Assembly (NCBI GenBank): GCA_008711295.1
Contig: VUYV01000191.1
Location: 1,220,540-1,284,539 of the forward strand
Direction of reading: 5' to 3'
From: Anarhynchus alexandrinus
Taxonomy: Eukaryota > Chordata > Aves > Charadriiformes > Charadriidae
Length of the DNA stretch: 64,000 nucleotides
Below are positions 22,511 through 34,500 of the stretch, piece by piece. Under the pieces are notes generated by a model. That model had not been told where the DNA came from. It searched no databases and was given only the letters and a program-made list of their open reading frames with translations. A program made the translations under genes and the position numbers. Each line of letters opens with the position of its first letter. Position 1 is the stretch's first letter.

Positions 22511-25174
22511 CATGTTTTTATATTAAATAAAACTCTTTGAGATAATCAAGGAAGAATCATGATTTAGAGTTTTGGGAATCTGCTCAGATGATAGGTTTAA
22601 AATAGCTTTCAATACAAAAGAGAGGAAAGTGGGAAAGTTATCTGAAAGTGATTCCTTTGTTCTCTTGACCAGAGATGTTGATATTCATCATGGTGTGGTA
22701 CGTGTTCTTGGATGTAGTCAAGGATGTGGCATCTTCAGGATGTAGTCAAATAGAATCCTTTTTATTTTTAAGACATCTCATTTGAGGTCAGGACAGTCAC
22801 TGTGTGTAAAGTGTCTAAATAAATTCCTGAGAAAGTTCTAAAACTTACCCGGTTTTCATCTTTTTGTATATAAGGAAAGTATAATGTCTCTCATTATCAT
22901 TCTGGTGATGTGCTAATTTCTAATCCCAAACTAATAGAATAGTAGCTTCAAAGTAGTTCTGCAAATAATATCAAGATGTAGATTGGGGGGTGATGAGGGG
23001 TTGCCAGTGTAGTCCTTCAAATGTCACTCAATATAAGGCTTTTAATTCTTTTTATTGTCATATAGTTGTGTTAAAATTCAGCCTAGATACACTTAATGAC
23101 ACTAGAATAGTGCAGATTTCGAATCTGGGAAAGAATATTACAAAGAAAAAAGTCATCTTAAACCATCTCTCATTGTTTAATGTTTCTCCTTCGCTTACAT
23201 AAAATAGCAGTAGAAGGGTTGCAGTTGTAGACGTAGTAGTAGAAGTGATGAGTGAAACCGGTGCAAGAAAAGGCAACAACAAAAGTCAATAAGGAGTATT
23301 GGCTTGGGGTGATGACAGCTAAAAATAAGCTCTAGTAGTTGTTAGGAAAGTACCTAATAGAAATTCTAAGCAAAAAGAAGTGGTGTCTGTAGCATTTGCA
23401 AATAAGCAGCTGGTACCGTTCACAATCTACCCCAATTACCTTCTGTTAATCTGGCACGTCTTTAAAATGAAATCCTGTGCCTAATTTTTCATGGTTCAGA
23501 TACTGCAGACTTCTCTTCAGGCTCACCAAGAAAAGTCACTATCACAAGTGACCTGTGTAATTGAATGTGAGTTATTTTAGAAACAGATTTCCACAGAGGG
23601 AAGGAGAACTGTGGCCGTGGGGAATCCTCAGCATTTACTTTTTAAATTCTGAGCTGATACATAAATGTAAAGAGGGATAAACTGATATTGTTGAAAAAGA
23701 AATGGGTTTTCTTATATGGAAAGTTTATCATTTACGTACTGTCATATGTAGGTAGATACACCTGGGATTTTCTGTAACCTAAGGACTAGATTCTGATACA
23801 GTTTTGAAGATGAAATGTTTTATGGATGAAGCGCAGAGTACTGCACCAGCGAACCACATTTCAACAGACCGCTCTGGGGAAGAGCTGCTGTAACTGCTTT
23901 GCAGATGAGGGGAGATTCGGACATTTAAGACAAAATGCAATCCTATGTCTCACCTAGCTTTGGAGAGACCTAAATTGATCTTATCTCCATGTTTTGGACT
24001 CCAGTTTTTAATTCATCTAAACTGAAGGCCCTTGCAATCCTTGAGGCTAATGCTTAGTTCTCGTAAAACCCTCTTGTGATCCAGTGTCAGGTTGAGAGCC
24101 ACCTCGCTCTGGAGTGACCTCGTGCATGGAAGGAAGTCATAGAAGAGTCAGTTGTAACAAGGATGAAACTCGCACCAGCTGATCTGGCAGTTGAGTATTT
24201 GGTTGGTTCGCCTTTTTTCCACGAATAAAAATATATTTAATTCCTTTACAGAAAAAAATAAGCACATTTCTCAAAACATTGATAAAGAGATTAGGTTGTG
24301 TTAGCGATCCAGAGGTCTGCACTGATCACCGCGGTCCACGGCGCTCTCCCAAGACAGTGCATTTTTCACAGTTTTACTGGAAGAGTTTTGTTTCTATGTT
24401 TTTCAAGATTGTCCCTAGAGCTCCATTTGAAGTTTTCATTTATTCAATACAGTGTTTGAGATTAAAAGCAAACTTTTTACAGACTACATGTTTGACGGGT
24501 GTTTCGTTGCCGTGTAAAATTTGCTGAACTTGTCTGGAAGAAGCAATCTGTAGGACTCGGTGTTTCTAGACACAAGGAGGGCTTGAAGTTGCGGGAAACT
24601 GCGATGAGCAGAGACACTTTGAAAGCTGTTCTTTTGCTCAGTGAAACTTGTCTCATATTTTGTGCAAACTCACTCAGAACACTGAATTACTGAGCAATAG
24701 CCTTTAAGTTAATGCACGTTGTGCTGTTAATTCAAAAGTATACTTTCTTGTATTAGCAATTTTTGCCCATTTAAAATACCTTACTGCAATATTTATTGTA
24801 TTTTTTAATACTGAAAATAGTGTTGTTCAATATATGACCGGGCAGCTGATCACCAACAAGAGATGGATTTTATCCATGTCAATCAATGCTTTTCTACTTG
24901 ATATATAGTACTGTAAAATTCATTATTAAAATATCACAAGAGAAATAGTGGCAATATTCTAAGTCCCATTTTGGGAAGTTAGCTCCTCTTTTACATCACC
25001 CTTTTTGTATCTTATTGTATTATTATTAGATTTTTAAAATATTTTAAATACAATTTGAAATATGAAGTGTATTATAAAAGCTATCCTATAGCCCCATGGC
25101 GTTAGCCGTGATGAGGCACTCATGGCCAAGTTCCCCTACTGGAAGAACGGAGGGATGAAAGCTGGAGGATGGAA

Positions 25175-25200
25175 ATGTAAATCAAGGATGTAAATCAAGG
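25175..25200. repeat. Exact 13-bp tandem duplication
   Basis: ATGTAAATCAAGG occurs twice in direct succession. Confidence 0.9.
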
Positions 25201-25822
25201 ATCCGGTTCATCACCAGATTTCGCTTAAAACTTCCAAATTTTATTTTTTTGGGGCAGGGGAGGAGTCTGTTTATACGCGAACGGTAGCATACCCGCACCT
25301 CCGTTTACGTGAAAATAATCTGATTTCCAAGTGGCTAAACGATAAGAGCACAGGCTAAGTGTTGTGTTATGATAGCATAATCTTATTATCTCATAGAACA
25401 ACATTGTAGCAATGATATTGCTACACTTCTAACCCAAATAGAATTATTCCAAAATAAATAAACCTCTCTCTTGCACACACATAAAAAACCCTTAACTATT
25501 GACCTTTTCTGTGGTATCTGCAGTAGACCTGAAGTAGCTTATAAACTCTGATTATTTCATCTCACTGGAGTGTAGGCTTTTTATTACAAGGTTATAATTA
25601 AAAATACAGGTTCAACCAAAAGAGTGCAGAATGCTGCTATACCTGGTTTCTGAGACCACCTCATTTAAATGAAATTCCTTAAGAAAGAATGATTGCCGTG
25701 ATATACTTATTTCCCTAAAGCATAATATGGAAATCACAACCTGGGAGACGTCTTTGAGATAGTGTGCTAATGGCCAAGCCATTGACAAGTATGCAGTGCC
25801 AAATCATTGACATACTCCATCA

Positions 25823-25862
25823 AGTGTTTGGGTGAAGTCTATAGTGTTTGGGTGAAGTCTAT
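25823..25862. repeat. Exact 20-bp tandem duplication
   Basis: AGTGTTTGGGTGAAGTCTAT occurs twice in direct succession without a difference, implying recent origin. Confidence 0.92.
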
Positions 25863-25896
25863 AGGTGCTCTTCACTATTCAGTACTATTTTAGGGG

Positions 25897-25926
25897 TTTT
25901 TGTTTGTTTGTTTGTTTGTTTGTTTG
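25897..25926. repeat. (TTTG)n microsatellite
   Basis: About seven TTTG units after a GGGGTTTT lead-in. A T-run of 14 follows about 40 bases later (25965-25978). Confidence 0.92.
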
Positions 25927-28900
25927 CTTTCTAATTACATGCTTAGGAATTATGTTTGGGGCTTTTTTTTTTTTTTAATTTTGTTGCCAGATAATGATCT
26001 CATATTTTTTTATCTCATTTATTTTTTCCCATTTGCAAAGAAACTCTGCTAGCAGGATAGCCACAATTGAGAAGTGCAAAGTGATTAGTTATTGCCTCAT
26101 ATAGATGACACGTAGCTGGGACTCCTGAGCCTGTAGGGTACGCGTCAATATGCTCTCCAACCCCCATGTGAGACCTTATGTCTATGTTTACTCGGACTGA
26201 TCGGGGATGCTGCTGGGTTGTTGTCTTGCAACTCCTTCAGTTTACGTCAGGATTTCATACCTTTATCAGTATTTTTCTTCCTGAATCTTCGGGCAGCTCT
26301 GCCTGTCTCAACAGCCTAACCTCTGCTTGCAGTATTACCTTTCTTACCATTTGTGGCTGCTTTCTGCAGACTTTCTCGATGTTCTTCTGTGTAATTAAGC
26401 AATTTTCTCTGAGTCGAGGTTGTGCAGCTGGACTGCATCAAAAAGCCTTCGGATCAGACAGCGGAACCTCTTGGAGGAGAGTTAAAATTAAACTTATAAG
26501 GGAACAGTAGTTTGGCGGGGGTAGAAATAAGGCTGGTAAAAATAAGAAGCAGAGTAGTACTTTGTAATAAATTATTTTAATAAAGTCATTATGTGAGCTC
26601 CATCTAATCCTCAGCTGTAATTGAGAGCAGAACATAACTACTTATGAGGCTCTTTGGATTCTTTAGTTAATACAACAATATAGAGAGGACAGGGGGCATA
26701 TAAAAAAATTCATCTTCCTAATTCGGTAAAAGTAAATGATAATTTTAGCTACCACAGAGGAGGAAGACAGAGAAACTCTTTCTTGTGCTGCTTAAGAATT
26801 TATAGAGAGAGAACAGAAGAAGTTTACCATGGGGAAAACCCACAAGCTCCACCTTTCGTTGTTGTTTCATGATCTTCAGACTCATCATAGAACTTAGGCT
26901 TATGCTAAGCTAAGCTAAACCGCTGTTTTCTTCTACCGGGCTTTGACTTTCTGTCCATTGAGTCTTTTGCAAAACTACGTCTTGTCTTTGTCACTTTGCT
27001 TTTTATAATCTTGGCCAGTATACATTGAAGTTGTTCATCCATCACAGTCAAAAGCTATCTTCATGAATCACCTCTTGGCGCCAATGACAATCGCTTATTT
27101 TGTAGGCGACAAGAAATTGGCTACTTTTTCAAGGTAGGCTTTTCATTAACAATTTATCCCCTGAAAATCTGGATCCTTCTCAACACTTTATAGAATATGT
27201 TCCAAAATGTATAGATTCCATAGACAATGCATTATTTTTTCTTCGTTCATGATTAAATTGAAAAAGGTTTTCATTTTAGAGAAATATGAAATTTAAAAAA
27301 GCAAAGGAGCCTCTGCTTCTGTATATAAAAGATACATACGTTTAAGAGTAAGCCTACTTGTACAGCTGGTTTCAGTAAAGGTTTTCTAATTTGATTAGAT
27401 TTATGTGACTCAGTTAAGAGTAACAAAGTCATGCCAAATGTCATACTGAAGTTGCGTTGAAAGTAATCTCAGGTTTCGATAGGGCAGAGATGAGTGAGGA
27501 GAGTTGATTAGTTACACTGCGTTATGATGCAAAGCTGTAAAAAATTCATTTATAATATTGCTGTTTATATTCCAATAAAATCTAAAAGGTTCACATTAAG
27601 ATCATCCCCCCAGCGCTAGACCTTGTACAATCAGGGAATAATAATCAGTGTTTGCTAAAGAAGCTCTCAGTCCAAACAGATTAGAAAGTGTGGGAGGGAA
27701 AAGATTATTTAAATCTCTTCTCTCGTAATTATCTCTAGGATGATTGCTAAAGTATATTTCAGGTACGAGAAAAGTAAGTTTGATAAAGGTAAAACGGCAT
27801 ATTAATATCATTAATTTCTCACGTACTGTGTGAATGTATCCTTGGGCTGCTCTTTAACAACTACTCTGTTTTGACTGCAACTCATAAGCTGTGGCCTGAG
27901 ATCTGGTCTGGTTCTTAAAAAAACCTATATTAGTGAATCAGTCAGGATAGAAAGGAGGTATTAAAGTATACCTTATGACATTATCCGTCTTCAAAGTCTG
28001 ACATAGCTGTCATTCGATCTGTTGATAGACTCCCACTGTCAAATCAGTGTCTATAAATATAGTAAAAGAATTGGTAGTGCGAGTTTCTGTACTCTTAGCA
28101 TTATGTCCCAGTTTTTCAAGGATCACTTAAAAGATGACTTAGTGGTTTAATTTCCATCCTATTCTGCACTGTCTATTCACTGAGGCTACTCAGAAGGAAG
28201 AGATTTACTTATGGATGCTCCTACCCTTTAGGAGCTTAACTGACGTCATTATCTCCTTTCAGCTAAATTTCTGACCAACTAATGGAAAATTTATTTCCTT
28301 AGCAGGACGGATGGGTTAGAATTGATGACTTCTGTCCACGCCACTGAAGGACAGTGCTGAATAATCCTTCATACCAAATTAGATTTCTTCTGTTCGCGTC
28401 TTGTTTCACATCAAATGTGCTATGTGCAAACAAACACCAAATCCCCCAAAATTTAGTTTTTCAATCTGTAATACCTTACGTACTGTGGCTACTTTAAAAC
28501 ATCTTAAAAAAAAAAAAAACCACCCCAAAACAACAAATCACAACCAGGAAGTAAAGAGTGAAAGTTAAAGTTTCCCTTTGGAAGTATGAATTTATAGGCC
28601 TTATTCAGGCCCTATGGAGAAAGTATTTTTTTTATTCTGCTCAACTGGTTCTGAAACTGGTGCAGGGATATCAAGAAAATGATGATATTCACAGAGTCAC
28701 ACGTGCTCGTGATTTAGTGCTCATTCCACAGCAAGCTTGGTATTTCTCCCCCCACCCCTGAAACAAAAGACAACACCAAACCCAACCCATTGTGCTTTGT
28801 TTTTTATGGGAGCAACGTTTAGAAAAGTTTTCAGAACTTAATTGGCAGAAGATGCTGACTTATACAGAAACACACACGTATATATTTCTTTTTAAACATT

Positions 28901-29994
28901 GGCGTAAACCCATGGACTTGAATGAAACTGCTCACATAAAACCGTGTTCAATACTTTGATGAATGAGGAACATAGTACTATTTTTATTTCTGCTGTGCCC
29001 TGAAGCTGGGCTTAAATTTAGTAAAGAGGGAAGATAAAAGAGTGTGAAAATAAAAATTCCTTTTCCGTAGTTGCAATAGAAGCAGGAAAAAATACAGGAA
29101 ATGGCTTATTGCTATTGTGTTTTCTCAAACTGTTATAGATTACATTTTAATTTATTGTTTGAATCCAAGCTTATGTCTGCTGAGGTATCGAGTGAAGTAT
29201 TTACACAGAAGTAACACTGAGAGATCTGAAGTTAAAATGCTTTGCTTGAAGATATCAAAAAGTTCAGCTGTACCTTTTTTAAATATCATTGTCTTGTTTG
29301 ACTGTGGCGTCTTTAAGATGCTCTGGTAAAAATTAGTGTGTTCCTTAGCATTAGGTAACAGCTTCAAACTTGCAATGCAGTCGAAGCTTTTCCATATACC
29401 CTCGTTCTGAGTGAAAAACCCCCACAATTCGTACGAGGTTGTGAACCTGGACATAATCCTAGTTAGTATGGGATTTATGCATTATGATCTGCATGATGTT
29501 TTACAGAAGTCTACGATTCCGAGTCAGATTTTGAAATGGATACTTTTTGTTTGGATACATTTTTTTAAGCTAGATGGGTAAATCCCATCTTCTCTGCTCT
29601 CATCATAGTTTTCCGCGTGTTAGTGCTATAGGCAGGAATTTCTATGTATTGTAGCAACTCTTAAAATAAGTGTTACCTCTTTGGATATCCTAAAAGATCC
29701 ATGAATTTTAAAATATGAACCATAAAATAAGTATATATACACACACAGATGCATGAAATTGCACTTGCATGTTTTTCATTACTGCATTCTGTGACATTAA
29801 CCAGTTGTATTGGTTTGTATATTGCCGTAAAACCAGTGAAATGTGAGACACGGGAAACACAGTTTTAAAATGAAAAAGAATAATGCTTTCAGCTATATCT
29901 GGTTTTAGACCTGGAGACCCATCAATAACTTGCAATAAAATGAAATTATGTACACATCTGTACACACAACATTTATTTGAACCAATTTCTAGAT

Positions 29995-30640
29995 GAGACG
30001 AAAAGGATAGATCTTATCAATCTGGTCTTCAACAAAGCATTTAATGTAGCGACGCCTTGCTGAACGCAATCAAAGTGTCTGCTGATAGAAAATTAGTAAA
30101 CATAGAAGTTAGAATAACTTTAACGTGGATAAAGTTTTGAGGAAAAAAAAGGTTGAGGCAACACTCTGGACTTTTCTCCTGCACTGAAGAGAAGTTAACC
30201 AGTAGAGTTTCTAAAGACTTGGGTGGTCGATTCGTATTTTCGTGGAGGATGAGACAAAAGGTAGAAGCAAGCTAGTAACATTTGGTAATAGCCCGGGTTT
30301 GAGAATCTTCCTTGATACGGACCAGGATGAAAATGCATGTGAGAACGCAGTGAGTAGTATAGAGCGCACCCTCGTGTGTCTGGGGACTGAAAGGAAAAGT
30401 ATCTGCAGTGAAATAGGTTTGCAACAGATCTGAGCTATCGTGCCATCACAGCTGTGAAAACAAGAACTAATGAAGATGCACCAGGTGAAATGCAAATGGA
30501 CAAATAATCAGTGTGCTTTAGAACACCTCATCTGGAATATAGGTTTTGGTTATAATATATGCGAAGGTCTGAACCAGTTTTTCAACAGAGGACACGGAAA
30601 TATAAAAAGCTAGTTATAGCTAAGGTACAATTTGGTATCT
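29995..30640 (+). mobile_element. Ancient CR1 ORF2 fragment (RT palm to thumb)
   Basis: The plus-strand translation gives IDLINLVFNKAFNVA near 30015-30055, resembling the RT motif DVIYLDFSKAFDTV. About 500 bases later it gives HLIWNIGFG, then NQFFNRGHGNIKS (30525-30615), which follows the order and spacing of HLEYCVQFW and RVQRRATKMIK in CR1. The DNA GTTTTTCAACAGAGGACACGG matches the usual GGGTTCAACGGAGGGCCACG-type stretch. The middle is too decayed to follow, and stops are frequent. It belongs to an older subfamily than the CR1 that begins 85 bases downstream. Confidence 0.5.
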
Positions 30641-30724
30641 TTGTGTCTGAGGAGATGCTGTCTAGTCATTTGTTTTGGGGTTTTTTCTCCCCTCTTTTAT
30701 TCAAGAGTAACTCTATGTTACTCT

Positions 30725-31229
30725 GGCTGCATCAAAAGAAGTGTGGCCAGCAGGGCGAGGGAGGTGATTCTGCCCCTCTACTCCACTCTCGTGAGACCCC
30801 ACCTGGAGTACTGCGTCCAGCTCTGGAGTCCCCAACAGAAGAAGGACATGCACCTGCTGGAGCGTGTCCAGAGGAGGGCCACGAGGATGATGCGAGGGCT
30901 GGAGCACCTCTCCTATGAGGAGAGGCTGAAAGAGTTGGGGCTGTTCAGCCTGGAGAAGAGAAGGCTCCGGGGAGATCTTCTTGCGGCCTTCCAGTCCCTA
31001 AAGGGGGCCTACAGGAGAGCTGGGGAAGGACTTTTTACTGGGGCATGGAGNNNNNNNNNNNNNNNNNNNNNNNNNNNNNNNNNNNNNNNNNNNNNNNNNN
31101 NNNNNNNNNNNNNNNNNNNNNNNNNNNNNNGTCTGGTGGGAGGTGTCCCTGCCTATGGCAGGGGGGTTGGAACTCGATGATCTTCAAGGTCCTTTCCAAC
31201 CTAAACCATTCTATGATTCTGTGATTCTA
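30725..31229 (+). mobile_element. CR1 3' part (end of ORF2 plus 3' UTR), with an 80-N gap
   Basis: It begins abruptly at GGCTGCATCAAAAGAAGTG in the last part of ORF2. It contains [23 protein letters not shown], the [11 protein letters not shown] motif, [19 protein letters not shown] and [16 protein letters not shown], then [20 protein letters not shown]. The gap 31051-31130 interrupts the 3' UTR, and the copy ends with GGAACTCGATGATCTTCAAG and an ATTCTATG-type tail. Compared with the copy at 53076 it keeps the GAAGAGAAGGCTCCGGGGAG stretch that the other lost. It is truncated downstream of the catalytic FADD motif, so it is inactive. Confidence 0.95.
31051..31130. other. Assembly gap, 80 N
   Basis: The flanks GGGGCATGGAG and GTCTGGTGGGAGG align to 53615 and 53795 in the other CR1 copy. 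About 179 bases are therefore expected here, more than double the N count. Confidence 0.97.
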
Positions 31230-31230
31230 T

Positions 31231-31578
31231 GTTCCAAATGTGTTTTCTTTCTCAGCTGCAGCTAGAGGACTGCTGTCAGTGTCTGACACCCTCAACCCCC
31301 ATAATCGGTCAAATACCGACTAAAAGTCATGCTGAGTCAGTGTGTCGAGGATATGCTGATAAAGGCCCAAATAAGCACAAGGTACAGCTTGGTGACACGG
31401 TACAGGGACACAGGGAGACAGATTTACACTTGCAGCAAACGGACCTTGTGAATACTCACTGCAAGGAACTTCCAAGTGAACTGGAAACTAAACGTGGTAC
31501 TGGAAGCGATGGGGAGTAGAGCGAGTTGGAGAGGCGCAGCTCTCAGGCAGCAACAACTTAGATCAAAAAAAAAAAAAA
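31231..31578 (+). other. Unidentified segment ending in A14, retrocopy-like
   Basis: This segment starts directly after the CR1 tail. It has a pyrimidine-rich acceptor-like stretch (GTTTTCTTTCTCAG at about 31241-31254), a frame open to a TAG at about 31517-31519, and ends in 14 A (31565-31578). The predicted peptide (for example KSHAESVCRGYADKGPNKHK) resembles nothing I recognise. No AATAAA precedes the A-run and I see no flanking target duplication, so a processed retrocopy is possible but unproven. Confidence 0.25.
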
Positions 31579-34500
31579 GAAGACATTCATGTCGGAAGGG
31601 AGGAAAGAGGATTTATTAGCTAAAAGAGCGCAACGCGGGCATGCTGCTTGCAGCCTGGAGCTGGGGGATGGCAGGCTGCGCGAACAAACTGGGCCGGTGA
31701 GAACTGAAGGATCTGTGCCCCGCTCGAGTGGTATATTCACTTTGTGTAACAGTACAAAAAAGAAATACCGTGGTACGATGCAGCTTCTATCACCTTCTCG
31801 TTACATTTTCAAACCAGCACTTCCCGTGCTTTCTCGCATGGGAGAACTTTCCTATAAATATCCACTCTACGGTTTGCTTGACAATAATTAGGCTGCTGAT
31901 GTCTTGAAAGCACTGACTAACATCATGTATATTGATAGTGTGTTATTGTTCCTTCACACTTCACAGTCTTCCTTTATGCTTTTCTTTGTCTCGTCATATA
32001 AAAATAATAATAAAACCAATTCAAGCCAGGTATTTTTTACTCTGTATTGATCTAGTGCTTGCCAAAATAGGGTCTGGTTCCATGACTTTACAATCAAAGT
32101 GCATGCTCCCGGGTCAAAAGCATTCATAAACACGCAGGTTTTACAGTATCTTTTGGAGGTTCTTCTGGATTTACTTTTCAGTTTGATACTTTTGTTGTCT
32201 TTGCTACAGAATATTGCAAACTGCGGAACATAAATTGAATGTTCTTTCATATATTCCTTTGCAGTTGGCTAGAAAAAGACAGGTCATTATGAGAATTATG
32301 TTGGACAGAGGGAAGAAACAAATGTTCACTCTTGCAATTTCTCCCTTTTTTCTATTTGTCTTACTTTTCTTAACTTTTTTTGTTCAGTAGGAATAAAAAT
32401 ACGTTTCTCTTATTTGACCTAAGCAAGACTATAATCTTGATCGATTTTTCAGCTTCAACGCTTTCCAAATTTTTTCTGACGTCTTCGTTTTCTAAAATCT
32501 AATCTTATTTTACTAATTTAAGTCACATGTAGTAGAAGAAAACCTTATATTTAAAAACTCATAGTGAACATTTGATGCTGTAAATCTTGCAGTCTCAATA
32601 GCTTCCAATAACCTTGGAGTCTCCTGTACGTATGGTCTCTGTCAAATACTTCATGCCTTCAGTTTCTTTCTTTCAAAACATCAATATATAATATCTGTTC
32701 TTCCCTTCCCCCTGCAAACGCCCAGCAGAACTTCTTTTATTTACTTGTAGACAGAATGTGCAACAGCTTATTTTCTGCGCGCTCCTTTAGAAGTGATCTC
32801 TTAGAATAAATCTGGATCCTTCGCAAAGGGCCGCACTTGGGGAATGCAAAGGAATGTGCATCACTTAAGCCTCATCTAAGATTTAAAACAAATGATTTAA
32901 ATAGGTTTTTAGATGAGTCATAATTACTATACAAGCTTTCTGCACATAAGTGAATGTGATTTACCTGCATATTTTTACTCAGAAGGTAATTACTTGCCAA
33001 TCTATTACCACTGAGTTTTGCTGAGTCTATATTTAGAATTAGATCATTGTGTTTGCTTCTCCTCTCCCCACGTGGAGGACCTATGCTAGGATCCCCGTGC
33101 GACTGAACTTCCAAAGACAAGGCTCTTGGAGTAGGTCTCTGAAGTAAGATAAATCGCCCCGAAAACAGGATTTAAAATAACTGAAATGATTTTATACACA
33201 AATTGTTTTTTAAGAAATCCTGAGAAAGGGTGTTTTGATTACTGAAAGTCATGGCACTGGGTTAAATATTAACTGTCTCCAACAGAAGTTTTCTTAGGAA
33301 TCAGCATGCCAGAGTGGTGCAACAGGCAGAACCTTGTGTCGGCTTTAAGTAGAAGAACCCCTTGGTTTTCAGATGGACCATCCCTGCCCTCACCTCAGGC
33401 TTTGTTTGTACTCAAGGAAGAAGCTATTCCCATTCAGAATTTCTAAAACCAACATAGCTTCCTAGTTCTTTTGCCTTTTATTTGAGCTAACGAAATTTTC
33501 AAAAGATTGCACCTTTTCATCTTCACTGCCCTCTTTCTCAAGCTATGCTATTTTACGTCTTCTGTTTTGCATCTCCTGAGCCCGACCTTCCTTCCCGTTT
33601 CTGGGACCAGCACCCTCACTCACCTCTTCCTACAGAGACAGAGGCTGTCGTTCTATTAATGGACTTCTGCTGCGCGTCACTATACAGTGGTCTAATTAGT
33701 CTGTTACCTATTCTCACGTGGTTTTAATAACCCAGCTTCCTTTAGGAGCTAGCTAGGAAAAATTTCTCCAATTCCCGAGGTGGTCCTGAGCATTTGATAT
33801 CATATCCGTGACCTGGATTTCCCAAACCACCTTCTCTATAACCCTCTTCTTATTCTCCTAGCTGCTTTGTGGTTTGGGGTTTTTTGTTGTCTTGCCTGTG
33901 TTGATATGGTCTTCTCTGCATCTGATTAATTCAGGCGCAGAGAACAGTGTAAATACTTCCATAAGTTGGCCTTAAATTGCTTTTACCTCATCAGGCTTAC
34001 CCTGAAATACGTTGTTTGCAGGGAAACTTCTTTGTCAGGTTTAATCTCGACACTGATTTCATTAAAACAAGGAACCAGAGAATAAGCTATCATCATCAAC
34101 TCTTTTGTATTTGTCATTCTAAGGACTGACAAGATGAAGCAAAATATTTCTGTACTTCAGGAAAACATTCCAAGACTCTTTCAGTAATGATTATAATGGA
34201 AATGCAGATTCGCTGGAAAAAAAAAAAATTAATGTCTTTAAATCCTTCCGATTTATGAAAAGAAAATGTACTGTAGCTTGAATACAAGGCCTCAACTGTA
34301 AGAGTTTTTCTCTACTGATTTTACAGTCTCAACACTGCAGATAACTTCTTCCACCGATACAGAATACCCGAAGTGGACACCCAGCCTGCTGCAATGACTC
34401 AGTGTCACTGCGCTTGTGTAAAGCAATTCCCCCCGCCCCATATTTCCAGAGCTCAGTGAAAATATACAGGAAAAATTAAGTGCTTTCAGTCCTTTATATA

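Larger units (their letters stand above)
22511..29994. other. No gene seen; long AT-rich spacer
   Basis: About 7.5 kb without a recognisable gene or LINE. It contains small direct repeats: GGATGTAGTCAA twice near 22710-22750, the 13-bp and 20-bp duplications and the TTTG run listed separately, and CTAAGCTAAGCTAAA near 26906. The longest plus frame (26178-26510, 110 codons) and minus frame (29152-29454, 100 codons) lack any domain I recognise and overlap other frames. Confidence 0.35.

Noticed and set aside
30632..31180. 182-codon frame as a host gene
   Set aside because: It is CR1 ORF2 and 3' UTR read through the N gap; its end is untranslated LINE sequence.
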